Source: Saprospiraceae bacterium (GTDB lineage: Bacteria > Bacteroidota > Bacteroidia > Chitinophagales > Saprospiraceae). From it: DNA of 37,316 bases. Under the pieces are notes generated by a model that ran no database searches, was not told the DNA's origin, and saw only the letters and a list, made by a program, of their open reading frames with translations. Each line of letters starts with the position of its first letter. The stretch's first letter is position 1. The stretch is from the NCBI GenBank assembly GCA_022841505.1, contig JALHRK010000020.1, positions 1 to 37,316 of the forward strand. The letters run 5' to 3'. Shown piece by piece: positions 31,647-37,316 of this stretch. Position numbers and translations under genes: made by a program.

Positions 31647-31834
31647 TACAGTATCAGCAGTATTTAAGCGATGCTGAGCGCCTGTATCCGCCGATCAATG
31701 ACAACCTCATAGAGGAGATGAACGCGGCAATCGCTTATCACTACGGGATATTAGAACCGGAGAATCTGAGCGATGAAGTTTTTTGGCGGGCATGGCGCCG
31801 CCTCGAATACATGAAATTGGACAGAGATGTATAG
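31296..31834 (+). CDS. Tail assembly chaperone, -1 frameshift fusion product
   Basis: If ribosomes slip -1 at T-TTT-TTT (31616-31622, in frame as D-F-F), translation continues in the overlapping frame to the stop at 31834. The product is about 179 residues: about 109 of the short form plus 70 ending VFWRAWRRLEYMKLDRDV. The added part is helical, as expected for the second domain of tail chaperones (lambda gpGT, Mu gp42-type). The downstream frame has no good start of its own near the slip, which supports a frameshift. Confidence 0.7.
31616..31622 (+). promoter_or_regulatory. Slippery site for -1 frameshifting
   Basis: T-TTT-TTT, exactly in phase with the zero frame (codons GAT-TTT-TTT), followed by CCG. 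The heptamer matches the X-XXY-YYZ rule and lies 24 bases before the zero-frame stop. Confidence 0.75.
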
Positions 31835-32471
31835 TTTTGATAGCTTACAACTGATGAGAAGAGCTTTCGGCGTAGGCCGGGAAGCTCTTTATGGCCAGGT
31901 GATTTACCGGGTGGGCGATGGCAACATTAGCCCATCCGGCAAATCAGACTATCAGGACATTGAAATAGCGCCACTTGAAGGTGATGTGAAGGATTTTTTT
32001 GGCCGCCCGGTTTTGTCGCCGGTGGCCATCGAGGGCGGTCGGTATCCTGAAAAGGATCAGCAGGGCCGCATTCGCCAGATAGCCTACCCGGATTACAATT
32101 TTCCGCATACTACCATTATTGAAATCAACCGGCCAAAATTGATCGTTAAGACGAATGTGCCTGGGTCCAGTGGTGGCTCCTTTAAAGAGTATATCACGAT
32201 GGATGACTATCGCATTGTGATGCGGGGTTTAATTGTGAATCAGGAAAATGATTACATGCCCGAACAGGGCATTCGCGAATTTCACAATATATGCCAAGTG
32301 CCTGCGGCGTTGGGCATCAGAAGCGAGTTTCTGGAATGGGCGGGTATTTATGACATTGTGGTGGAAGACTGCAATGTTTTTCAAATTGAGGGATTTAGCC
32401 ACGTGGTCGGATTTCAGGTCAATGCCCTGAGCGATAAGGTGACTGAAGTAAGACTGAGGGATGGCATATAA
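31827..32471 (+). CDS. Baseplate-region protein (DUF6046-like)
   Basis: A 214-residue protein. The strands VAIEGGRYPEKDQQGRIRQIAYPDYNFP and TTIIEINRPKLIVKTNVPG, and the ending VVGFQVNALSDKVTEVRLRDG, have the pattern of DUF6046-type proteins found after tail-chaperone genes in Bacteroidota phages. The start overlaps the chaperone frameshift stop by 8 bases. A baseplate or tail-initiator role is inferred from position. Confidence 0.6.
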   Translation: MYSFDSLQLMRRAFGVGREALYGQVIYRVGDGNISPSGKSDYQDIEIAPLEGDVKDFFGRPVLSPVAIEGGRYPEKDQQGRIRQIAYPDYNFPHTTIIEINRPKLIVKTNVPGSSGGSFKEYITMDDYRIVMRGLIVNQENDYMPEQGIREFHNICQVPAALGIRSEFLEWAGIYDIVVEDCNVFQIEGFSHVVGFQVNALSDKVTEVRLRDGI

Positions 32472-33003
32472 CATCTACATAGGCGAAGACCAGGACTTGT
32501 TTGACCTGGCCATTCAAGAGTACCAGGACTTTCGGAAAGTCATGGTTATCCTGGAAGACAACGCCCTGGAAGTAGATGCAGCGCTCAGCGCCGGCCAGCA
32601 GCTTCAGTATCGCGACGAAATGCCGGCCTTGCTCCTGGACCGAAAAGGCATTGCGGATCCGCCGGCGCCGCGCACGGACAAACGGTATTTGAAGGTAGTT
32701 GAAGAGGGCCAGGATCTGTTTGATCTGGCTATCCAGGAATACGGAGAAGTCCGGTTCCTTCCAATGTTTTTGTTTGACAATTTTATTGATCCGGATGTGT
32801 TTTTCACCGCTGGCCAGTCGCTCAGCTTCAGGGATGTGATTCCTGAAGGGATTGCAGATGACAGCCAGTTGACGGACTGGTTCCGGCGCAACAATATCCG
32901 TGTTAATACACACGCGCCGGGCGACTCGGGTTGGTGGGAAACCATTGACGGCGAGGCATGGGAAACGCAGGACGGCAATTTCTGGAAATTACAACCGCAA
33001 TAA
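32461..33003 (+). CDS. LysM-like double-repeat tail protein
   Basis: A 180-residue protein with two copies of a LysM-like module: residues about 8-55 and 83-130, each containing the exact sequence LFDLAIQEY and ending in a LSAGQQL/FTAGQSL loop. Such modules bind peptidoglycan or join the tail tube to the baseplate (Mu gp43/gpX-type). The two copies share amino acids but differ at synonymous codons, so the duplication is old and selected. The C-terminus is acidic and tryptophan-rich (GWWETIDGEAWETQDG). The next start overlaps the stop as TAATG. Confidence 0.7.
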   Translation: MAYNIYIGEDQDLFDLAIQEYQDFRKVMVILEDNALEVDAALSAGQQLQYRDEMPALLLDRKGIADPPAPRTDKRYLKVVEEGQDLFDLAIQEYGEVRFLPMFLFDNFIDPDVFFTAGQSLSFRDVIPEGIADDSQLTDWFRRNNIRVNTHAPGDSGWWETIDGEAWETQDGNFWKLQPQ

Positions 33004-33941
33004 TGAGGCGCTTAACGTGTGAGATCACCATCGGGAAATTCGTTTTTGACTTCGCCAACGAGGTCACAATCGAAACGTCTTGGAAGCGCCTGACAGACAC
33101 GGCAACAATTACCCTGCCCAGGAAGCTGAAGTGGCAGGATAAATTTATAAAGGACGAGGTAAAAAAAGGACATGGAGTCGAAATCAAGTTAGGATATGAC
33201 TTCAACTTTGTTACCGAGTTCTCAGGTTTTGTAAGCCAGGTGCGCAACGGCGTGCCCGTAGTGATTCAATGCGAAGATGCGATGTGGAAGCTGAAGCAAA
33301 CGAACGTCACGAAGAGCTGGCGATCGGTGCGCTTGCCGCAAATGCTCAAGGAGATTTTGCCCGCCGGCACAAAGCTGAATGCGCTCGATGCGGATTTGGG
33401 GCCGTTCCGGATCTCGAAGGTAAGTGTGGCTAAGGTGCTTGAGGAGCTGCGGCGCCAATATGGGTTCTGCTCTTTCTTCAGGGATGGCGTCCTGGTCGTT
33501 GGTTTTCCTTATAGCCAGGTGACCGCTACACGTGGCGCCTACATCTTTGAGGAAAACATCAAAGACGACCGGCTTGAATACCGCAAAAACGATGATGTGA
33601 AAATCAAAGTTCGGGCGGTTTCAATGTTTTCAGGGGGCGGCTCGATCGAGCAGGAAATAGGCGATGCTGATGGCGAGTTGCACTCATTGCATTTTTACAA
33701 TCTCAGCACGGCGCAATTAAAAGAAAGCGCCACCCAGGAATCGGCCAGGCTACGTTACGAGGGATTTAGAGGCGGGTTTGCGGCATTTGGAGATCCGTTC
33801 ATCCGTCACAGCGATATAGCCGACCTGAGCAGCTCAGAATACCCTGAGCGCAATGGTGCTTACCTGGTAGATGAAACCAGAGTGAGCTGGGGCCTTCAGG
33901 GTTACCAACGTGAATTAAAACTTGGGCCAAAAACGAAGTAA
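33003..33941 (+). CDS. Baseplate hub / late control protein D-like
   Basis: A 312-residue protein. It starts with a small-strand domain (LTCEITIGKFVFDF, then TATITLPRKLKWQD). A hub domain follows with VEIKLGYDFNFVTEFSGFVSQVRNG, VIQCEDAMWKLKQTNV and ADLGPFRISKVSVAKVLEELRRQYGF. The C-terminal part ends near DETRVSWGLQGYQRELKLG. This is the pattern of gpD/gp44-type hub proteins. It starts on the preceding stop (TAATG). Confidence 0.82.
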   Translation: MRRLTCEITIGKFVFDFANEVTIETSWKRLTDTATITLPRKLKWQDKFIKDEVKKGHGVEIKLGYDFNFVTEFSGFVSQVRNGVPVVIQCEDAMWKLKQTNVTKSWRSVRLPQMLKEILPAGTKLNALDADLGPFRISKVSVAKVLEELRRQYGFCSFFRDGVLVVGFPYSQVTATRGAYIFEENIKDDRLEYRKNDDVKIKVRAVSMFSGGGSIEQEIGDADGELHSLHFYNLSTAQLKESATQESARLRYEGFRGGFAAFGDPFIRHSDIADLSSSEYPERNGAYLVDETRVSWGLQGYQRELKLGPKTK

Positions 33942-34486
33942 TGAAAGATCTGCTTGAACAGATGATGAAAGACGTGATCCGGATGAGCCTTCTGAAGGCC
34001 ACGGTGACCGCTGTGGATCGTTCAGGCTTCACTTGCGATGTTCAGCCGGTTGATGGATCGGCAGAAGTGTTTGACGTGAAATTAAGGGGTATTCAGGCCG
34101 GCGCCGAAAGCGGGTTGATTCTGTTCCCCAAGGTTGGCGCCGTCGTCCTGGTTGGCATGGTGAGCGCCACAGATGCTTACTTGCTTCAGCCTTCAGAGCT
34201 GGATGGGTTCATCATCAAGCAGGCCGGTTTCCGGCTGGAGGTTGACCAGGAAGGCAATGCGGTTTTCAACGACGGAAGTTTTGACGGGCTGGTGAAATTG
34301 CCAGTGCTTCAGACTGAAATCGAGAAGTTGAACAGCTATTTGAATGCCATCAAACAGGCGTTCACGTCGTTTGTTCCGGTCCCGGGTGACGGTGGCGCCG
34401 CACTGAAGACGATCATGCTTTCTACAATTTCGAGTTTGCCGGTCGCTGATCTTAGCCAGGCCGGAAACGATAAAATCACCCATTGA
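33941..34486 (+). CDS. Baseplate spike/assembly protein (gpV/gp45-like)
   Basis: A 181-residue protein. A helix (LLEQMMKDVIRMSL) is followed by an OB-fold-like part (ATVTAVDRSGFTCDVQPVDGSAEVFDVKLRG, then LILFPKVGAVVLVG) and a C-terminal helix/turn region. This matches the gpV/gp45 spike family. The start overlaps the hub stop by one base and the stop overlaps the next start by one base. Confidence 0.72.
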   Translation: MKDLLEQMMKDVIRMSLLKATVTAVDRSGFTCDVQPVDGSAEVFDVKLRGIQAGAESGLILFPKVGAVVLVGMVSATDAYLLQPSELDGFIIKQAGFRLEVDQEGNAVFNDGSFDGLVKLPVLQTEIEKLNSYLNAIKQAFTSFVPVPGDGGAALKTIMLSTISSLPVADLSQAGNDKITH

Positions 34487-34824
34487 TGAGTTTTTATGCT
34501 ACCATATTTCGCGACATAGAGCTGGATGAAGAGGGTGACCTGAAGATCAGCGCCGCCGGCGATTTTACGTTAGCTGAAAGCAATCAGATTGAAGTGGAGC
34601 ACATCCTGGTCAGTGCGCCGGGCAATTGGCGAGAATTTCCGGCGGTGGGCGTGGCCATTCACCGCTACATCAACAGCACGGGCCAGGTGACTGGCCGCAT
34701 TGGCCTTCAGCGCAAGATCCGGCTTCAGCTTGAAAACGACAACATGGAAGTTGGCCAACTCGTCATCGCACAGGGCACCAACGGCCAGGCAAGTATTAAT
34801 GTCACCGCCAAAAGAATTCGATAA
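34486..34824 (+). CDS. Baseplate wedge protein, gpW/gp25-like
   Basis: A 112-residue protein with the gp25-like pattern. It runs from a starting strand (FYATIFRDIELDEEGDLKIS) to QIEVEHILVSAPGNWREFPAVGVAIHRYINS, where the EHIL-x6-GEWR-like motif is centred, and then a C-terminal strand region. The ATG at 34486 overlaps the previous stop; a TTG one codon earlier is less likely. The stop overlaps the next ATG (TAATG). Confidence 0.78.
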   Translation: MSFYATIFRDIELDEEGDLKISAAGDFTLAESNQIEVEHILVSAPGNWREFPAVGVAIHRYINSTGQVTGRIGLQRKIRLQLENDNMEVGQLVIAQGTNGQASINVTAKRIR

Positions 34825-35714
34825 TGGCAACGATCCAGGAACTCTACGCGCTGCAATTGCGCACTTACGACGACGTAAAAACGTTCGCGGTCCAGAGCAA
34901 GGAAAGGATCGTTGAAATTTATGAGCAGATCATTGGTGAGGTACTGGCAGACACCACGCTGAGCGACTTGAACAGCACGTCACAAACCGCTATCTGGCGG
35001 CTTTGGGCATTTATAGCGGCGATTAATATATGGCTTCATGAGTTCCAGTGGATCAGGTATAAGGCATTCCTGGAAGAGGCGGCCAGGTACGCACAAAGCC
35101 ACACTGCGGCGTGGTACCAGCAAAAAGCGTTTGAGTACCAGCATGGAGACGCCGTGACGGTTGTCAATGGCGCTGTGACTTACGATCCTATTGTTCCGGA
35201 TAATCGCATTGTTGCCGCGTGCAGCGTGAAAAGCGATTCAACTGGCCGTGTGACGGTAAAAGTGGCAAAGCTGGACAGCGGTGACCTCGTTGCACTTGAT
35301 AGCTCTGAAAAAACCGGTTTTGAGGGTTACCTGGACCGCTATAAAGACGCTGGCGTTATTACGAGCGTGGTGAGCCTTAACGCTGATGCCTTGCGCATTT
35401 ATGCCGATGTTTACTACGATCCTTCCCAGGCGCCGCTGGATGTGTTTCAGCCGGCTTTTGAAGCTGCGGTGGTCGCTTACCTTCAGAACCTGCCGTTCGA
35501 CGGCACAGTGCGTGTAATTCGATTAATTGATGCGGTCCAGCAAGTGACCGGGTTTTCTGACATTAATATTGGGTTGATTGAAGCGAGCGTTGCTTATGTT
35601 GGTTCGCCTACTTATGTAGCCTTCACGTTGTCTTATGAGACGGTTGCAGGCTACATCAACATTGATGAGAATTTCCTTTTGGCCGACACCATAAACTACA
35701 TCGCCAATGTTTGA
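34824..35714 (+). CDS. Baseplate protein J-like (Mu gp47-type)
   Basis: A 296-residue protein. The N-terminal 100 residues are helical (DLNSTSQTAIWRLWAFIAAINIWLHEFQW, FLEEAARYAQSHTAAWY). The C-terminal part has the gpJ pattern VRIYADVYYDPSQAPLDVFQPAFEAAVVAYLQNLPFDGTVRVIRLIDAVQQVTGF, ending in IGLIEASVAYVG. J proteins form the edge of the baseplate wedge. It overlaps the next gene by 8 bases. Confidence 0.8.
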   Translation: MATIQELYALQLRTYDDVKTFAVQSKERIVEIYEQIIGEVLADTTLSDLNSTSQTAIWRLWAFIAAINIWLHEFQWIRYKAFLEEAARYAQSHTAAWYQQKAFEYQHGDAVTVVNGAVTYDPIVPDNRIVAACSVKSDSTGRVTVKVAKLDSGDLVALDSSEKTGFEGYLDRYKDAGVITSVVSLNADALRIYADVYYDPSQAPLDVFQPAFEAAVVAYLQNLPFDGTVRVIRLIDAVQQVTGFSDINIGLIEASVAYVGSPTYVAFTLSYETVAGYINIDENFLLADTINYIANV

Positions 35715-36183
35715 TGAGACCACGATAACAAGGTTGTTGCCGCCGTTCCTCCGGAAGGATAAAATGATCGCGTGGCTAAAGGCTTTGCTGGTGAATGGCC
35801 GGACGATTTACGCGGCTTTTAGTGCCTTCAGGACCAACACAAACGTGTGTATCCAGTACAATAGCCAGACGGCGAGTTTAGAGGCGTTTATCCGTATGAA
35901 AATGAACAACAACGGCATCAATATCGTGAATGATTTCAGCGATATTGAACCGGCGTTCGACTTTTATTTGAACGAAGATCAAGCGGCCCAATATGAATTT
36001 TACCTGATCGAAGCGGCTGATCCGTCATACATTTTTTACGTCGCAGAAGAGGCGAATGCGACGCTGTTTTTTGATTTTATCGTTGAGGTTCCGTCTGCAT
36101 TGATGAGTGAAGAAATCATCATCAAAGCTTGGCTCAACAAAGTGAAATTGATCGGCAAGAGGTACAAAATTGTGTACTATTAA
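35707..36183 (+). CDS. Tail/baseplate protein, gpI-like candidate
   Basis: A 158-residue protein following gpJ, where Mu has gp48 (gpI-like). The start (ITRLLPPFLRKDKMIAWLKALL) would be a helical arm; the rest (EFYLIEAADPSYIFYVAEEAN, FFDFIVEVPS, ending RYKIVYY) is beta-rich. No conserved motif is recognised, so it is called from gene order. It is the last gene before a strong terminator. Confidence 0.55.
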   Translation: MFDETTITRLLPPFLRKDKMIAWLKALLVNGRTIYAAFSAFRTNTNVCIQYNSQTASLEAFIRMKMNNNGINIVNDFSDIEPAFDFYLNEDQAAQYEFYLIEAADPSYIFYVAEEANATLFFDFIVEVPSALMSEEIIIKAWLNKVKLIGKRYKIVYY

Positions 36184-36190
36184 TCTGCTC

Positions 36191-36242
36191 AAAAAGTGCT
36201 TAAACAGGCTGAAAAAAAGTTTGATTTTAAGCACTTTTTTTT
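36191..36242 (+). terminator. Strong intrinsic terminator of the tail operon
   Basis: A perfect 14-bp stem (AAAAAGTGCTTAAA pairing with TTTAAGCACTTTTT) with a 21-base loop and an extended T-run. The symmetric A/T ends mean it can work in both directions. It ends the rightward head/tail operon. Confidence 0.85.
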
Positions 36243-36250
36243 GCTTAAAT

Positions 36251-36269
36251 AGTTGTCAATATGACAACT
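36251..36269. promoter_or_regulatory. Palindromic operator over the -33 box
   Basis: AGTTGTCA-ATA-TGACAACT, a perfect 8-bp inverted repeat with a three-base spacer, which covers the TTG -33 element of the promoter below. It is a good candidate for binding by a repressor, possibly the HTH protein at 36735. Confidence 0.65.
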
Positions 36270-36283
36270 TTGATTTATCTTTG
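36253..36283 (+). promoter_or_regulatory. Consensus Bacteroidota promoter
   Basis: TTG (36253-36255), a 20-bp spacer and TATCTTTG (36276-36283), an exact TAnnTTTG. It drives the gene at 36356. The leader contains a 12-codon frame at 36301 and a small CTCGG/CCGAG hairpin. Confidence 0.72.
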
Positions 36284-36355
36284 TAAGGTCATTGAAAGCA
36301 ATGATATTCACCAAATCCCTCGGAACTGGGCCGAGCTAAAAAAAGCCAGATTGAC

Positions 36356-36694
36356 ATGGTTTTAGACCAATTGGTTGGGATGATCGAGCAAGTTGCTCTT
36401 GAGCATCCAGAAGGTTTCACACTGGACGTTAGAAACCTTGAATTAGTGAAGACCGGAATAGCGGTTGCTCATGCGGAAACGCAGAATCAATTCGGTTTCG
36501 GTGGCCTTTACACCTGCGTTCAACATGCCATCTACAACTACGGTTTTGTGGGTGGTTGGCGCAACGAAAAAGGCCAGATGCAATACGATAGCATCCGGTT
36601 GTTCACCTCCCTTCCAAAAGCGATCAAATGGGGTCGCAAACAAGGCCAAATCGCCATCTACGATTTGGACAACGGTTGGGAAATCATTCTGTAA
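36356..36694 (+). CDS. Hypothetical protein at the right end
   Basis: A 112-residue soluble protein. The pattern (GFTLDVRNLELVKTGIAVAHAETQNQFG, then a glycine-rich turn and AIYDLDNGWEIIL at the end) gives an alpha/beta fold I do not recognise. It is the first gene of the separately regulated right-end unit. Because it has its own promoter with an operator, it may be expressed in the lysogen. Confidence 0.6.
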   Translation: MVLDQLVGMIEQVALEHPEGFTLDVRNLELVKTGIAVAHAETQNQFGFGGLYTCVQHAIYNYGFVGGWRNEKGQMQYDSIRLFTSLPKAIKWGRKQGQIAIYDLDNGWEIIL

Positions 36695-36697
36695 AAA

Positions 36698-36719
36698 AGT
36701 GGGGGCGAAAGCCCCCACT
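36698..36719 (+). other. GAAA-loop hairpin between right-end genes
   Basis: A perfect 9-bp stem (AGTGGGGGC pairing with GCCCCCACT) with a GAAA tetraloop, 4 bases after a stop codon. No T-run follows. It could act as a terminator with low efficiency or stabilise the upstream mRNA. Confidence 0.5.
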
Positions 36720-36734
36720 AAAACTTTATATTGT

Positions 36735-37202
36735 ATGAAAAATTTGCAATTATTGGGCCTCGAAACGGCCATTTATGACGCTATTTTGCGCACTGATTCG
36801 CGCTATCAACAGATGATGAAAATCAGGTGTGAAGTGCTTGCTTTTGACGCCGCAAAACGCGTTGTAACTGTTCGTATTGAACAGTTTAAGAAGTACACAG
36901 ACAAGGTGTTCACAGACAAAGAATTAGTTGAAAAAGCAAAGGAAGTGTTCTCGCACTTGCCTGAAAGCTTTACAGTGCATTATCGAGCACTGACATGGAA
37001 AGGAGAAGGAATTGAAGCTATTTCGGCTGATTGGGTTAGAAATCAAATGAAAAAGTATGACTTAAAGCAGACTGACATCGTTGAGGCTTTTGGCCTTGAT
37101 AAAGCTGTTTTGAGCAAGCTTTTGAACAACCGATACGAGTTTACCAGATGGCACAAAGTTGCCTTTTGGTACTACTTCAAATACCTGTCAAAGATGAAGT
37201 GA
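36735..37202 (+). CDS. C-terminal HTH protein, possible regulator
   Basis: A 155-residue protein. The C-terminal 50 residues include a helix-turn-helix of the Cro/XRE kind (LKQTDIVEAFGLDKAVLSKLLNN). The N-terminal part (about residues 25-75) is a mixed domain I do not recognise. The ATG at 36735 is preferred; codons further upstream overlap the preceding gene in another frame. Because the operator at 36251 is palindromic and lies in the same unit, this protein could be its repressor, but there is no direct evidence. Confidence 0.6.
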   Translation: MKNLQLLGLETAIYDAILRTDSRYQQMMKIRCEVLAFDAAKRVVTVRIEQFKKYTDKVFTDKELVEKAKEVFSHLPESFTVHYRALTWKGEGIEAISADWVRNQMKKYDLKQTDIVEAFGLDKAVLSKLLNNRYEFTRWHKVAFWYYFKYLSKMK

Positions 37203-37223
37203 ACACTGTTTGTGTTCCATTAA

Positions 37224-37271
37224 AAAGGGATTTCAGAAGGCTTTTGTGCCTCTGAAATCCCTTTATTTTTT
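37224..37271 (+). terminator. Intrinsic terminator of the right-end unit
   Basis: A perfect 14-bp stem (AAAGGGATTTCAGA pairing with TCTGAAATCCCTTT) with a 13-base loop, followed by ATTTTTT. A smaller GAACAC/GTGTTC hairpin (37201-37217) precedes it. The remaining 45 bases of the window are AT-rich with no visible gene. Confidence 0.85.
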
Positions 37272-37316
37272 AGTACTTTTGGATTTTAAAAAATGTTACT
37301 GCGCGTTTTTTGATTT

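Noticed and set aside
37272-37316. Right transposon end of the phage
   Set aside because: The last bases are AT-rich with TG/CA dinucleotides, but the left end is not in the window, so no inverted-repeat match can be made.

Overview
The window is almost entirely one Mu-like transposable, contractile-tailed phage or prophage from a Bacteroidota host. The phage type rests on a MuA-like DDE transposase, a MuB-like AAA ATPase and a Gam-like nuclease inhibitor at the left, followed by Mu-type packaging, portal, sheath, tube and baseplate genes. The host assignment rests on three things. Promoter-like sites match the Bacteroidota pattern (TTG or TTTG, about 20 bp, then TAnnTTTG). Most starts lack a Shine-Dalgarno sequence. 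The accessory proteins resemble Bacteroidota types, such as GIGTTxP-repeat fibres and HERIH-motif membrane proteins. The transposase gene is cut by the left edge of the window, so the left attachment end and any repressor upstream of it are not visible. No CRISPR array or insertion sequence was seen.

Region 1 (1-12873, plus strand): transposition and early/middle genes. The order is transposase, MuB, Gam, a GemA-like candidate and a lipoprotein with a C-terminal membrane helix fused to an upstream ORF, then a run of mostly small unknown genes. Within this run lie a fibre-like protein, an aberrant tRNA-Met-like gene, a hairpin-rich non-coding stretch with a second tRNA-like fold, an orphan DnaA domain IV-like protein and a zinc-ribbon protein. 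The arm ends with a BRO-N antirepressor. Its start codon is complementary to a structured leader RNA, an arrangement like the c4/ant system of phages P1 and P7. A bidirectional terminator at 12880-12917 closes the arm.

Region 2 (12916-22245, minus strand): packaging and part of morphogenesis. In transcription order it holds small terminase, large terminase, a lipoprotein with a second membrane helix, a gp36-like protein with two inserted repeats, a portal/MuF fusion with a nuclease-like C-terminus, tape measure protein, gpG-like protein, a tail-terminator candidate and a HERIH membrane protein. In Mu the late genes run in one direction; here this block is inverted and includes the tape measure gene.

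Region 3 (22414-36183, plus strand): protease/scaffold, a small membrane protein and the major capsid protein. These are followed by three consecutive genes with Sec signal peptides, one being a 1072-residue fibre-like protein with an AT-rich middle. Then come tail sheath, tube, a tail assembly chaperone with a T-TTT-TTT slippery site for -1 frameshifting, a DUF6046-like protein, a LysM-like double-repeat protein, baseplate hub, spike, gp25-like, gpJ-like and a final tail protein. A strong terminator ends this operon.

Region 4 (36184-37316): a separate unit with a consensus promoter overlapped by a palindromic operator, two small genes (the second with an HTH) and a terminator. These look like lysogeny or accessory functions at the right end.

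The observations I rate highest are the c4-like antisense RNA over the BRO-N start, a pair of un-annotated paralogous micro-ORFs at 6858-7098 sharing the spacing NNY-x4-RQK-x5-PDY-x-IR, the lipoprotein/membrane-helix fusion that looks like a unimolecular spanin, and the group of signal-peptide genes between capsid and tail. All calls come from reading the sequence; no database search was run.
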